Positions 18,802 through 31,274 are shown, counted from the first letter of the stretch. The stretch is DNA of 64,000 nucleotides from an uncultured Eubacterium sp. (GCA_947178105.1 CAMWXD010000004.1:58363-122362), one strand, 5' to 3'. The notes: a model not told the origin generated them from the letters alone. Translations and numbers: made by a program.

Positions 18802-20241
18802 TTAATACGTCAGGTCATGCACATAGCTGATCACGCTGCTTGTATCCCCATTGATCTTGATTCCGATATTCTGGCGGTTGTAAAACCACTCGCCGCTGTG
18901 TGTCTCCGAGCCGAATACCATCAGAAAGTCACCTTGGACGGTCACAGAAGTCTCGTCGTCCAGAGAAATATAGTCCGTATTTCCTCCGTTGTTGCGGAAC
19001 CACAGGTAGCCGGTCTTTTTTCCTGCATGTATTTCATAAAAGACGCTTGCCGCCGGCGCGTAGCTAATCATGCTGCATTGGTACGCCTTTGCCTCTTCGC
19101 CGGAAAATGTGATTTCAATGGCAGGCGTGAGCTCCGGCAGGCTGTATGCGGTCGGATCTGCTGAAAACCGGACGATCTGGTTGTCTTTGATCAGCCCTCT
19201 TTTGATAAAGCTGTCGAAATAACTCTGTTTGTCGTCAATGCCCATGCTATAGTTGTAAATGACCTCGCCAAACATCGACTCCATATCTTCGTTGGCGTAT
19301 GCTTCGGCATCTTCCTTGGAGTTGCCAAGCAAAGAATACTGATAGCACAGCGAAGTATAAATGCGGTGTTGATAATCCATCATGCTGTTAATCGCAGCTT
19401 CCACAGCCGTCTCGCCCTCCACGCCGTTGCCGGTATTGCCGGACAGCCCGGCTGCGAGCAGTTTATCCTTTAAGACGGTGATTTCAGACGGCTCCACAAA
19501 GCTATTGTTTTGGATATCCCCGCCTTCTACGAGACGGCCATAGATGTCTGAGATCTCCGAATCGGTCATTCTGCTGACGGTACGGTCTGAAAGATCCATA
19601 ACATAATGGCTCAGCCCCTCCTCTGCGTCTTTTTGCGCTTCTTCCTCTGTCTGCCCTACGACATTATAATAATACGTATATAGCTGCATCTTCAGTTCTG
19701 CCTGGCTGTTTGCATATGCGGTAACCATATTTCGCCGGATATCCCCGTTGCTGTCGCCGCTGTTGTTCAGAGAAAACAGGCGCGGTGCAAACACACTGAA
19801 CACGACGACACATGCGACGATCACAACGCCGATTGCAAAATTGCGCGGCGTAAAGATCTGGAACTTTTCTTTATCTGTACCGTCTTTCTTCTTTTCCTTT
19901 CTTTTTGCCAGGCGTTCGTTCTGCTTTTTCTCTCTTTTTTCCTGTTTTATCGATGCTGTGTCCTCTTTTTGCAAAGTCGCTGTGCTGCCTGGCGCAGATG
20001 CGATCCCTGCCGTATGTTCCAGCTTCGCAACAAATTTCTGCCCGAATGGCGACCGGAATGTTTCCGGATGCGCCTTGACGGATAGGAGGATTTTTTTTGC
20101 CTGTTCTGGATTTTCTACATCGTACTTATCCATCAGCCCCTTAATCCGCTTAAGGTCCATGGCTGCCTCCCGATATTCCTGCTCTGTCTCAAATTCGAGC
20201 TCACCCAATTTATACTTCTTTTCCTGTGCCATAATTTTCAT
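18802..20241 (-). CDS. Single-pass membrane protein; N-terminal cytoplasmic domain shared with the sortases, extracytoplasmic C-terminus
   Basis: KYKLGELEFETEQEYREAAMDLKRIKGLMDKYDVENPEQAKK..TFRSPFGQKFVAKLE; TM FAIGVVIVACVVVFSVFA. Confidence 0.7.
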   Translation of the reverse strand: MKIMAQEKKYKLGELEFETEQEYREAAMDLKRIKGLMDKYDVENPEQAKKILLSVKAHPETFRSPFGQKFVAKLEHTAGIASAPGSTATLQKEDTASIKQEKREKKQNERLAKRKEKKKDGTDKEKFQIFTPRNFAIGVVIVACVVVFSVFAPRLFSLNNSGDSNGDIRRNMVTAYANSQAELKMQLYTYYYNVVGQTEEEAQKDAEEGLSHYVMDLSDRTVSRMTDSEISDIYGRLVEGGDIQNNSFVEPSEITVLKDKLLAAGLSGNTGNGVEGETAVEAAINSMMDYQHRIYTSLCYQYSLLGNSKEDAEAYANEDMESMFGEVIYNYSMGIDDKQSYFDSFIKRGLIKDNQIVRFSADPTAYSLPELTPAIEITFSGEEAKAYQCSMISYAPAASVFYEIHAGKKTGYLWFRNNGGNTDYISLDDETSVTVQGDFLMVFGSETHSGEWFYNRQNIGIKINGDTSSVISYVHDLTY

Positions 20242-20397
20242 CCATTCCCTTCATAGACATTCCACTTGTTTTTCCTCTGCGGCTTACACTGTTATATGTA
20301 CCCTCTTTCTTTGTTCACCGCCTGAAATTACTTTCCGTAATTGGCATTCTAACATATTTCTCAGCACAATTCAATGTATGAGGGCGAAAACTATTTT

Positions 20398-21684
20398 TTA
20401 CGAAACAAGCACCGCAAAGAGCGTAAGCGCGCGCCCGGATGATTTTTTATTTCTCACAATCCGTACCGTATGCGTCTTTTTTGTACTGGAAGAATAACAC
20501 GGCACCGAACCAGGCTTGCTGTGCCTGCCTGCGGAATTATCCGCATCAATCGTGGCTGTTTTCTTGCCGTCCACATAGACGTCAAACTGCCCGCCTCTTC
20601 CATTGACCTGCTGGGCAAACACCAATCCGATTGTTTTGCCGGTCACTGTAAACGTCAGGCCGCCGTCCCCGCTCGCGGTCGTCAGGTTATTTTTAAATAT
20701 ATTGCTCTTGCTGCTCTCCTCAAAGGTGCCCATCCTTTGGATCTTGATATCCTTGCACGTCAGGACTTTTGCACTGCCGTACTTCTTTGACGTCACATAC
20801 TTTGTGGGCGTTTTCTTTGACAGCACCTGCCCCAGCGACTTCTCCTGCACAGAATTCAGATAGCGCACCAGGATCTCGCCGACTACGGCATAGCCAAGCG
20901 CCGATGGATGGATCGCATCGCCTGACAGCTCTTCCCTCGTATAGATGCCCTGGTTGATCATATCCATCATGACATTTCCATAACTAAGCATCGGCAGGTT
21001 ATAATGCTTCCCGATCTGCGACTGCTGCAGTTGGCAGCTCCAGCCGTTGAGCTTTGCCATAAAAAGCAGCATCACAGCCGGCTTCGTCGGTGAATCCAGG
21101 ATCTTTCGGATCAGGTTTTCATAAGACTGCTTATGATACGCCGTTTTCTTATCATTGACCGCAAATTCTACCACAACCAGATCCGGCTCTTTGTCCAGCA
21201 CATCCTTCTGTACCCGGTGGACACCCAAATAAGAATCCGTCGCGCTGATCCCCGCGTTTACAAACCGCAGGTCTGCCCTTGGAAACGTTTTATACCACCA
21301 GTCCGTAAAGTAATCGACATACGTCAGCTTTTTATTCATACTGCTGTCTCTCGTCCCGGTGGACATCGTGCCTTTCGTAATCGAGCCGCCGATAAAAGCA
21401 ATCGTCACCCTCTGCCCGCTCTGTGCTTTTCGCATAACGTTAAAAAGCGGGTACTCATTTGTTCCCGACCAAGGGTTCGCCAGTTTCATCTGGCGCTCTG
21501 TCACATAGCCAGCCGGTAAGATATTCCCTTTGATCCCTCCTGTGCCAGCCGCATACGCCGCTGTCGGCTGTGCTGACACAAGCTGCATTACTGTAGTAAC
21601 GAGGACAGCGACAGCACAAAGCCACGCCAATGTACGATTTGCTTTCGTGTTTTTTTTCGGATTCATGATACGCACCTTCTCCAT
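20398..21684 (-). CDS. Secreted SGNH/GDSL hydrolase
   Basis: Signal peptide; IAFIGGSITKG, NAGISATDS, VVEFAVND, SGDAIHPSALGY. Confidence 0.85.
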   Translation of the reverse strand: MEKVRIMNPKKNTKANRTLAWLCAVAVLVTTVMQLVSAQPTAAYAAGTGGIKGNILPAGYVTERQMKLANPWSGTNEYPLFNVMRKAQSGQRVTIAFIGGSITKGTMSTGTRDSSMNKKLTYVDYFTDWWYKTFPRADLRFVNAGISATDSYLGVHRVQKDVLDKEPDLVVVEFAVNDKKTAYHKQSYENLIRKILDSPTKPAVMLLFMAKLNGWSCQLQQSQIGKHYNLPMLSYGNVMMDMINQGIYTREELSGDAIHPSALGYAVVGEILVRYLNSVQEKSLGQVLSKKTPTKYVTSKKYGSAKVLTCKDIKIQRMGTFEESSKSNIFKNNLTTASGDGGLTFTVTGKTIGLVFAQQVNGRGGQFDVYVDGKKTATIDADNSAGRHSKPGSVPCYSSSTKKTHTVRIVRNKKSSGRALTLFAVLVS

Positions 21685-21819
21685 AATATTTTAGTCTTAT
21701 TCTTATTCTAACATAATCCGGCACAAAAATGCTATCCTAACCAAAATTTTCCTTAAAAATAAAAAAAGCCACGAACCATTCCGCTCGCGGCTTTTCTCTC
21801 TTTTGTATATTCTTTCTAT

Positions 21820-22425
21820 TTAATATTGTCCTGTATTGTATCGAAACGCATTCGGAACATTTTTATCCGGGCTGTAGCTTTCCAGGATCTTTCCATAGCG
21901 CTCTCTGTAATCATTATCGATCTTAAGCTGTGGAATGACCTTTGTCCCTTCTTCAAAGAAATGCTTGGAACCTCTGCCCATCTCCTGTCCCCTCTTCGTA
22001 TGCTTATCCAGTGCCACATCCATAATTTCCGGCTTTTTGCCCATTGCCGCTTCTTTAATGATGATGTTTTTCAGATAATCGCTCGAACGGTCTTTCTCAC
22101 TCTCGCAGAGAATACGGATCGCATGGATAAAATACATCGGCTGGTCGCCGTCGTCATACGGAAAGTTCTTGCGCATTTCATTCATCGTATTTACCTGCAC
22201 CGCTGCATTCAGATTGCCGAACCCGATATCCTCTACGGATATCGTAAGCAGCCTTCTCCACATTTTCTCTAAAAATACAGGGCCTGATACATACAGCTCG
22301 TACGCATACTGGCAGGCTTCTTCCACCATAGCCCTGCGGATGGATTTTTGCAGGCAGGAAATAATCTCATCTGCTGCAAAACCGTTTGCTGTCACTGATG
22401 CTGCCCAAATATTATAATCTCCCAT
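21820..22425 (-). CDS. Stand-alone protein resembling the C-terminal domain of RarA/MgsA
   Basis: LQKSIRRAMVEEACQYAYELYVSGPVFLEKMWRRLLTISVEDIGFGN; no Walker motifs. Confidence 0.7.
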   Translation of the reverse strand: MGDYNIWAASVTANGFAADEIISCLQKSIRRAMVEEACQYAYELYVSGPVFLEKMWRRLLTISVEDIGFGNLNAAVQVNTMNEMRKNFPYDDGDQPMYFIHAIRILCESEKDRSSDYLKNIIIKEAAMGKKPEIMDVALDKHTKRGQEMGRGSKHFFEEGTKVIPQLKIDNDYRERYGKILESYSPDKNVPNAFRYNTGQY

Positions 22426-22478
22426 TCTGTTTTCTCCTTATCAATCCTTTTTGCTCTTGTATTCTTTGCCCGAAACGG

Positions 22479-22793
22479 CTATTTTTGTTTATAAATCTCA
22501 ATCAGCTCCGCAATGACCGTTTTCAGCATCTCCGCCCCCATAAGCTGGTCTTCTGCATGTGTCATTAACAGGCTGATCTGCGGCTCTTCCGTGCTCATCT
22601 CTTCCTGCAGCACATCCATATGCCCATGGTGCGCCTCTACAAAATGGCCGCTGCCTTCCTCCATTTTTTCATCTGATTCCTGCATCTTTCCCTGCTTTGC
22701 CAGCGCCAGAGCTTCCATATAACAGGATTTCGCCATACCTGAATAGGTAATGACCTGCATTGCGGTCTCTGATATTTTTTCAATATTTACCAT
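22479..22793 (-). CDS. celC: PTS lactose/cellobiose-type EIIA
   Basis: MQVITYSGMAKSCYMEALALAKQGKMQESDEKMEEGSGHFVEAHHGHMDVLQEE..LMTHAEDQLMGAE. Confidence 0.9.
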   Translation of the reverse strand: MVNIEKISETAMQVITYSGMAKSCYMEALALAKQGKMQESDEKMEEGSGHFVEAHHGHMDVLQEEMSTEEPQISLLMTHAEDQLMGAEMLKTVIAELIEIYKQK

Positions 22794-22799
22794 CTTATC

Positions 22800-23096
22800 C
22801 TATCCTTCCATCAGGCCAATCGCAAAATCAAGTGCCTTGTCTCCATCCGCCATTGCATATACCCTAGGCTCCACGCTTGCTACCGGAATATTCAACTGCG
22901 ACTTAATGTTAGATACCGCATATACCAACTGCGGCCCGACCAGGCATACATCCCACTTGCCCACTTCATCGCGGATCGCAGCGCTGGGAACCGCCGTAAT
23001 TTGAATCTCCATCCCGCGCTTCTGCGCTGCTTCACGAATCTTTTTTACCAAAATAGAGCTGGACATCCCCGCATTGCAACATAATAAAATATTCAT
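22800..23096 (-). CDS. celA: PTS cellobiose-type EIIB
   Basis: MNILLCCNAGMSSSILVKKIREAAQKRG. Confidence 0.9.
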   Translation of the reverse strand: MNILLCCNAGMSSSILVKKIREAAQKRGMEIQITAVPSAAIRDEVGKWDVCLVGPQLVYAVSNIKSQLNIPVASVEPRVYAMADGDKALDFAIGLMEG

Positions 23097-23135
23097 ATGA
23101 AACTCCTTTCTTTTGACGTATGTACGTTTATATTT

Positions 23136-24497
<1,362 letters not shown>

Positions 24498-24500
24498 TCA

Positions 24501-26429
24501 TCAGCTTTCCAGTGAATTTGAAATATGGATCAATACTTCCACAAACTCTTCTTCTGTCTCTACTGCGGCAAGCCTGCCAAGCGCAGAACGGTCTTGTGCC
24601 ATATGCCGGAAAAATTCAAACAGGACTCCGATTTGTTCGTTCTGCTTATGCTCCATCGCCAGCAAAAACACGACCTGTATCTCCCTGCCATGTATCCATG
24701 CAGGTTTTTTCAAGATCCCGACGCCGATTGCCGTCTTTTTGGCAAACGTCATCAGCGGATGCGGGATCATAAACCAATCCCCGATATAAGTCGGGTAATT
24801 GACCTCCCGCTGGAGCACATCATTTACAAACTCATTTACATCATAAATATAATCCTCTGTCTTCAATGCTTCCGACAGCTCTTCGATCAACTGTACAAAT
24901 TCCACCTTTTCTCTGTAGATCCGAATTGTTTTTTGGTTAAAATGTTCTTTTATGATCTCACGAAAACGATACTTTACACGTATTTTGTAGACCAGGGCAT
25001 TCATAGCCGCCAGCGTATACTGGTTCGGTATCCCATCCACCCGGAACGTGGCGACCGTAGGATGGACAAACGTATCCATAATGGAGATCACAAGGTCTAC
25101 CGCATGTGTCTCCAGATAATGTTCCAGGCTGTGTTTCGGCATAATCTCCAGCAGTTCGATCTGATTTTGAAAATTCGTCTGGATCCAGTTGCTGACTATA
25201 CTGTTCACGCTGAACCTGGCGGAACTAATCATCACTGCTTTCAGCTTTTTATTTACATTTTCCAGAAAATGCTCTACAAAAATAGCAATAAAAGAAATCT
25301 CATCATCCTGAATATAACAGTTTTTATACCGATACACAATCGGCACCATCAGCATAGAGATCTCATACGCGTACGGATACTGCTTCTTGATCTCATTCAA
25401 AATCGGGTTTTTCGCCTCATATCCGGTACCCATCCTGCGCATCATATATTCGATATGGTTTAGGATATTATCATAAAAGCTCTGCGACTGCCACAGGTCA
25501 AAGTGGTATTTTTCCATCACGTCATGGCAAAAATCCTCCAGAATCAAGATGCTCAGGCTGTCAATCTCACTCTGCGTTGACATGCTTGCCGACATCCTAA
25601 AGCCATGCAGCAGCCCTTCCAAAACCTGCCGGTCACCATGGTCAAAATCAAAGCCCTGCTCTTTTAAAAAACGAAAAAACTGCTGCACTTCCTCTTTTGC
25701 CGGTTCTGTCTCCGCTGATGCAGCCACTTTATGGTTCTGATAATTGCGGATCATCGTAATATAAACTGCACTGACAATCATATACAGATTGTCGTCGGAT
25801 ATCTGGATACACTTGCTGTCAAAATATTCCTTGACCAGCTTTACAATCCATTCATACTCTTTCTGGTCAAAATCGTTTGGCAGAAACGTCTTTAGAAACC
25901 AGGCATAATGCCTCGTCCGGTCGTGCGTTTCATTTTTGATAATCCGAAACAGCATCTGCCGGATTTTTGCTTCATCATTTTCAATCCAGATCCTGTCCCC
26001 GCTCATCCGCAGCAGCTCACACTGGTACTCCGACAAAAGCTTTTTTTGAAAACGGCTGATCTCCTTATACATAGCCGGCTGCGACAATGCCAGCACGCTG
26101 CCGATATCAAAAATATCTGCACGTCCCGCTTCCAGCACCATGCCTAAAATCATCCAGCCGCGGTCTGCGACCTCTTCCTCTCTTTTTTCCTGTCCTTCCG
26201 AGAGAAAATAGCTGCGCACCGCATCCAAGTCTGTTTCTTCTATATAATAACCGCGTTTTCTGGAGGATTTAATAATGTTCCCATCTTTCCAGGCACGGTT
26301 GATCTCCCCGATCTCGCTGCGAACCGTACGAGAAGACACTTCCAGATATTCCGCCAGCTTCGTACCTGTAACTCCCTGCACATGATTCAGCAATATTTCC
26401 AAAAGCTTAGACTGTCTCCTCGTAAACAT
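24501..26429 (-). CDS. BglG/LicR-type PRD transcriptional regulator with PTS EIIA-like domain
   Basis: N-terminal HTH (LEILLNHVQGVTGTKLAEYLEVSSRTVRSEI), PRD regions, C-terminal EIIA-like NEFVNDVLQREVNYPTYIGDWFMIPHPL. Confidence 0.88.
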   Translation of the reverse strand: MFTRRQSKLLEILLNHVQGVTGTKLAEYLEVSSRTVRSEIGEINRAWKDGNIIKSSRKRGYYIEETDLDAVRSYFLSEGQEKREEEVADRGWMILGMVLEAGRADIFDIGSVLALSQPAMYKEISRFQKKLLSEYQCELLRMSGDRIWIENDEAKIRQMLFRIIKNETHDRTRHYAWFLKTFLPNDFDQKEYEWIVKLVKEYFDSKCIQISDDNLYMIVSAVYITMIRNYQNHKVAASAETEPAKEEVQQFFRFLKEQGFDFDHGDRQVLEGLLHGFRMSASMSTQSEIDSLSILILEDFCHDVMEKYHFDLWQSQSFYDNILNHIEYMMRRMGTGYEAKNPILNEIKKQYPYAYEISMLMVPIVYRYKNCYIQDDEISFIAIFVEHFLENVNKKLKAVMISSARFSVNSIVSNWIQTNFQNQIELLEIMPKHSLEHYLETHAVDLVISIMDTFVHPTVATFRVDGIPNQYTLAAMNALVYKIRVKYRFREIIKEHFNQKTIRIYREKVEFVQLIEELSEALKTEDYIYDVNEFVNDVLQREVNYPTYIGDWFMIPHPLMTFAKKTAIGVGILKKPAWIHGREIQVVFLLAMEHKQNEQIGVLFEFFRHMAQDRSALGRLAAVETEEEFVEVLIHISNSLES

Positions 26430-26448
26430 CGTTCTCTCCTATCAACCC

Positions 26449-27714
26449 TTAAGCTGCTTCACCCTGCTCCTTCTTCAACTCATCAGCCTCCATCATCTTA
26501 AAGAATGGATAGTAAAATACCGTCATAATAATCAAATTCACAAATACCAGCGCCACGCATTTCCAATCCAGCGTCATAATAAACGCACCGACTCCCGGCG
26601 GAAGGAATCCAGGCGGGCTGGCAATCGGCTTTCCTACTAATCCGCCTGTCATCGTCAGATACGTGATCACCGTAATGACTAACGGCCCGAATACAAACGG
26701 GATAAACAAAAACGGATTTAATATAATCGGCGCACCAAAAATGATTGGCTCATTAATCCCAAACAATGTCGGCACAATGCCAACAGTCCCGATCGACCTT
26801 AAAGACTGTGCCTTCGACCGCATCATCATAATTACAAGGCCGAGCGTCAGCCCAGAACCAGTTACCTGCAATACTGCATAAAACAAGCCAAAGGTAAAAA
26901 TATGCTCTACTGGCTGCCCTGCTGCATAATTTGCCATATTTTCAGCCTCATAGGCAATCGCAAAGGACGCCCACACCGCAGATGTAATCGACGGTCCATG
27001 CAGCCCAAAGAACCATAAAAACTGCGTCAGGAATATCACGATCAGCAATGCCGGCAGCGTATCCATCGTACTGATTGCTGGAGCTAGGATACCCATAATG
27101 AATGCCGGAAATACCTTTCCTGCAAATGAAAGCGAGAGATTCGCAATAATCACTGCCAGCAGCGCATTCACCACCAGCGGAATCAAAGAAGCAAAGCTCT
27201 CTCCTACCATCGACGGCACACTGTCAGGCAGGCGAATAATAATCTTGTTCTTTGTCAAGATCCTGGTCACTTCCACGCTGAGTATCGCAGAAACTATACA
27301 CGTAAACAATCCAGACGCTCCGAGATAGGAAATATCCATACCGCCTTCAATCGACAGCCCGCTTAAAATCAAATGCACCATAATCGCTGTCGCTCCTGTC
27401 AGGTTGTTGCAAATATCATAACGCTTTGCCAGCGCAATCGCAATAAACATCGCAGCATAAATAGACAGCATATCTGTCGTAAACATCCCCGCATACGTAA
27501 AGACAGACATATGCGCATTCAAAAAATCATACACCGGCCCGCTTCCGATCAGGTTTGCTATCGCTAACGGCAGCAGGCTGATCGAACCGACAATAATAAT
27601 CGGAACAACAGAAATCATTCCATCTTTAATCGCCTGCAAATGCTTTTGCTGTTCCACTTTATTCGCAATCGGCATCATGTACTTCATTAATGTGTCTTGA
27701 AATTTGGAATTCAT
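26449..27714 (-). CDS. celB: PTS cellobiose-type EIIC permease
   Basis: Polytopic; ITSAVWASF, GINEPIIFGAPIILNPFLFIPF. Confidence 0.92.
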   Translation of the reverse strand: MNSKFQDTLMKYMMPIANKVEQQKHLQAIKDGMISVVPIIIVGSISLLPLAIANLIGSGPVYDFLNAHMSVFTYAGMFTTDMLSIYAAMFIAIALAKRYDICNNLTGATAIMVHLILSGLSIEGGMDISYLGASGLFTCIVSAILSVEVTRILTKNKIIIRLPDSVPSMVGESFASLIPLVVNALLAVIIANLSLSFAGKVFPAFIMGILAPAISTMDTLPALLIVIFLTQFLWFFGLHGPSITSAVWASFAIAYEAENMANYAAGQPVEHIFTFGLFYAVLQVTGSGLTLGLVIMMMRSKAQSLRSIGTVGIVPTLFGINEPIIFGAPIILNPFLFIPFVFGPLVITVITYLTMTGGLVGKPIASPPGFLPPGVGAFIMTLDWKCVALVFVNLIIMTVFYYPFFKMMEADELKKEQGEAA

Positions 27715-28251
27715 AGCTTCTCCTCCTGTGTAATAATTAGCATCATCCCCGCCGGCAAGGATGTTACTGAAAACCTTCTGACCTAATTATAAAAAAAATA
27801 TAAAATAAAAACAAATACACTTTTTCCACTACATTAGGAACCGCAGCTATCAATTTCCACAAAAAACAGGCAAAAAAGAAAACATTTTCTGACATATTGT
27901 AGTACGTCCATGCATGGCGCACAAATACGATTAGCAAAGATATCCAGACAGACGCAAAAAGCGGGAACCCTTTTTGGTTCCCACTCCTGCTTTGCTGCCT
28001 TATGTCTGGTCGATACGGCAATTACTACGAGCATTGATTGCTACATAGTTAAGATATATACATAAAAATAAATTTCTATATCTGTCCCATCTTCCTTCAT
28101 CCCTTGTTGATAGCTCAATTTTTCACAGACCATAACACTTTCATTAGCTGCAACCAAAAAATTTTCATCTCATGCAAGCGCATCTCCGTAAGACACTGTG
28201 TAACTATCTCATATCATCATTGGGTTTAAGAAAATGAAAAATAGCCAATAC

Positions 28252-28286
28252 AAAAAAGGCGTCTTTAAGACGCCCATACCTTTTTA
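28252..28286. terminator. Intrinsic terminator-like hairpin
   Basis: GGCGTCTTTAAGACGCC followed by ..CCTTTTTA. Confidence 0.55.
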
Positions 28287-28293
28287 TTCCGTC

Positions 28294-28497
28294 TTAGGAT
28301 TCTTTCCTATATGTCATAATATCTTCCACATTACACTCTAAAATTCCGCACAGGGTATCAATCGTATGGGTACTGACATATGAATTACTCCGCAGCCTGG
28401 AAAGCTGCCCGGCACTTACATGGTATTTCTTTATCAGGGCATACTGCGATATTCCCTTTTCTTTCATCGTCAGCCACAATTTCTCATATGAAATCAA
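28294..28497 (-). CDS. Small XRE-family HTH regulator
   Basis: LWLTMKEKGISQYALIKKYHVSAGQLSRLRSNSYVSTHTIDTLCGILECNVEDIM. Confidence 0.85.
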   Translation of the reverse strand: MISYEKLWLTMKEKGISQYALIKKYHVSAGQLSRLRSNSYVSTHTIDTLCGILECNVEDIMTYRKES

Positions 28498-28686
28498 AGC
28501 ACAATCTCCTTCATACCTTTATTATTCTAATAATAACCTGCAATATATTTGCCGGACATTAGCCATAAATGGCTAATTTTAGTTATTAAAATGATCGTAC
28601 CTAATCATTGTGCCTTCTTTTTGTTATCTTTTTTCAAATATTCGATAAAATAGTTTTCATCATATATTTTAGAGGTGCTGCTATCT

Positions 28687-28737
28687 ATGGATAGAAAATC
28701 ATTTGGTGAAAAAATCCGTCAGGAGCGAATACGAATT
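28687..28737 (+). pseudogene. N-terminal relic of an XRE-type regulator
   Basis: MDRKSFGEKIRQERIRI, then a switch to unrelated sequence; HTH absent. Confidence 0.45.
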
Positions 28738-28906
28738 TTTGTTACCCTCCTAATTTTCTGCAATATAAAAAGACAGCGAAATTTCTTTCACTGCCCTCTT
28801 ATAACCATTTAGATATAAAACTTATTTGGTATATTGCTCCATGATACCTGCTTATAAAATCTTTAATTTCCTATAAAACTTCATAGAAATTTCTTTTGTA
28901 CTGCCC

Positions 28907-29488
28907 TTAGCCTACTTCGTCTAAATTGATTTTTTTATACAGCTTATATGTACCGCTTATTTTAAACTGTTCTTCCATGCTAGCTGCTAACTGTGCATTA
29001 CCAGAAAATGAAGCTGACAGCTTGACTTTTTTAGCTGAAAGCTTTTTAGCTGATATGTTTGCTGGAGGAACATCTCCATAACTGCCTTGTATAAACTCCG
29101 TTTTTGTCTTTCCGTCAATCTTGATGACTCCAGAAAAAATTGTCTTTTGCTTCGTCTTTCTGTGAATCACAGTCAATATATAATACTGCCAGTGTGTTTC
29201 ATTGACACTAAAACCATATTCTTCTTCAAATCCATAATCATCTGTAAAATAACCAATTTCTAAAATCTTTGTAAAATCTTTATTAACTTTCTTATAAGAG
29301 CCTGCTGTAAACTCTGTTTTACTTGCTGCATTTACATTTATGGGCTTTACATATGAAATCAATCCTAACATCATCATAAATACTGTCAATATTATTAATT
29401 CGGTTTTTTTTCGTAACATATTTCTCTCCTTATAAAATGTAATAACTTCTCTATGCAAACGTTTTGACCTTATACAGATTTCTAGCAT
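28907..29488 (-). CDS. Secreted hypothetical protein
   Basis: Signal-peptide-like TELIILTVFMMMLGLISYVKPINVNAA; probable start is the internal MLRKKTELI. Confidence 0.6.
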   Translation of the reverse strand: MLEICIRSKRLHREVITFYKERNMLRKKTELIILTVFMMMLGLISYVKPINVNAASKTEFTAGSYKKVNKDFTKILEIGYFTDDYGFEEEYGFSVNETHWQYYILTVIHRKTKQKTIFSGVIKIDGKTKTEFIQGSYGDVPPANISAKKLSAKKVKLSASFSGNAQLAASMEEQFKISGTYKLYKKINLDEVG

Positions 29489-29529
29489 TTAATACCTATT
29501 TCTGTATCTCATATATGAAAATCCTTACC

Positions 29530-30837
29530 TTACCCTTTTGAAACCCTGATGGCTTTAACAGGCGAATATTTGCTGTATATCCTGTTCCCTTCCGCATTTA
29601 ACGCATACGCCCGCACCTGGAAGTAATATTTCCTGCCACGCTTTAAATTTGTGATATTCCTGCTTGTACCTGCCATTGATGCGCTTTTTGCGCCTTTCAT
29701 AGATTTCGACTCTGAATATTTAATCTGATATCCTGTAGCATACTTATCTTTCTTTGCATTTACCCTTACAATCCCTTGTCCCATATTTGTAAGTGCGTTA
29801 ATGGCAGACGTATGTTCTTTGATTGGGTTTTTGACAATAACCTCACATACGCCTTCTGTACCGCTTCCATCCTTTGCTGTACAGATTATAGTTGTAGTCC
29901 CTGCATTTTTTGCATAGACCATGCCCTCATTGCTGACTGTTGCTACTTTCTCATTGGAACTTTGATACTTTACAGAAGCATCCACCACATTTTCAGGCAA
30001 TATAACTGGTTTTAACTGATAATCTTCCTGCACATTCATGCTCACCTGAGATGGCGAAAATTCAATGGATTCCACCTGAGCTGTTACAACCTGCAGGCTG
30101 TATTTCCCTTCACCATCAAAAGGAGATGACTCCCTTAGTTTCAGGCAGTAGGCTTCTCCTTCTTTCACATTTATATAAAAGCTCCCTGTGCTGTCCGGTT
30201 CAATGAGCTCTATTTCATCTTTCAATAATGAAATCCCGCTGTTATAATATTCGGCTGTCACCTCAATAAATGAGGATGACTGGTTCATGCTGTTGTATAT
30301 CACGACCTTTGCTCTGCCCGTCACATCCGCCACGAATTTGAAATAGTCCGTGTCACCATAAACAGCCAGTGATCCGTCATATTCCTGATTTGTATTTATC
30401 AGCATGGCTTCTTCCTTTGAATCTCCTCCGGTTTCATCATTAAAATTATTCAGCATAAACTGTCCTGAGACTAAAACATAATAGGTTTCGCCTGCTTTTA
30501 ATTTTTCATAATAAATCCCGTCGCTGTTTGTAGGAAGTCTATCCAAGGTGCTGTCATACAAAGTCCAGCCATTATACCTGTCGCCCCGTATGACGTAGCA
30601 GTCTTTTTCCGGCTTTAATGTAACGTATCCATCTGTGACAAACCCGCTATCAACTGTATAGTACAGCGTATTGAACTTAATTTCTGGCGCGTCAGAAACA
30701 TTTTCGGCTGGCTGTATAAACTGCCCTTCACCCAAGATTTCTTCTGCCTTAATCTCCATTACAAAATCGGGCATCCCTGTAAACAAACATCCTGCGGCAA
30801 CCATCATAGCAGCCATTCTCTTAACTATTGTTTTCAT
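29530..30837 (-). CDS. Secreted protein with bacterial Ig-like (Big_2) and Fn3-like domains
   Basis: Signal peptide; VESIEFSPSQVSMNVQEDYQLKPVILPENVVDASVKYQSSNEKVATVSNEGMVYAKNAGTTTIICTAKDGS; Fn3-like C-terminus. Confidence 0.85.
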   Translation of the reverse strand: MKTIVKRMAAMMVAAGCLFTGMPDFVMEIKAEEILGEGQFIQPAENVSDAPEIKFNTLYYTVDSGFVTDGYVTLKPEKDCYVIRGDRYNGWTLYDSTLDRLPTNSDGIYYEKLKAGETYYVLVSGQFMLNNFNDETGGDSKEEAMLINTNQEYDGSLAVYGDTDYFKFVADVTGRAKVVIYNSMNQSSSFIEVTAEYYNSGISLLKDEIELIEPDSTGSFYINVKEGEAYCLKLRESSPFDGEGKYSLQVVTAQVESIEFSPSQVSMNVQEDYQLKPVILPENVVDASVKYQSSNEKVATVSNEGMVYAKNAGTTTIICTAKDGSGTEGVCEVIVKNPIKEHTSAINALTNMGQGIVRVNAKKDKYATGYQIKYSESKSMKGAKSASMAGTSRNITNLKRGRKYYFQVRAYALNAEGNRIYSKYSPVKAIRVSKG

Positions 30838-31274
30838 CTTTCAATACCTCACTTTCTTCCATATAGTTTCAGTTCTGCTTATAACACCTGCTCTTTTTCC
30901 CGCACCACACCTTTCTTACTTCACCTGCTTACATCCCTGCCAGTAACCGCCAGTCTCATTACCAATCCTGACTTTTATATCATCTGCTGGCATTTGTTTG
31001 TACAGCAGTCCTGAACTACTTTCTTATCTATTAAATCTGAAATTCATACATCCATCTTAATTTCTCTATATGACATATATTGTCAATACTACAAATTTCT
31101 GAATTTTACCAGATTTAACCATAGAGTTTATAATTCCAGCAGGCTGCCGATGGATGTTGTCTGGAATTATTTTTATGCTGGGCTTTTTTCGTTTTATTTA
31201 TAAATCCAAAACGAATTTCCTATTTCATATTGGCATTGCAGCATTGAAAACATAATTGCCACACTCCTTTTTCT

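Noticed and set aside
31132-31168. AATTCCAG..CTGGAATT inverted repeat as an IS end
   Set aside because: No transposase or matching distant copy; more likely a terminator-type hairpin
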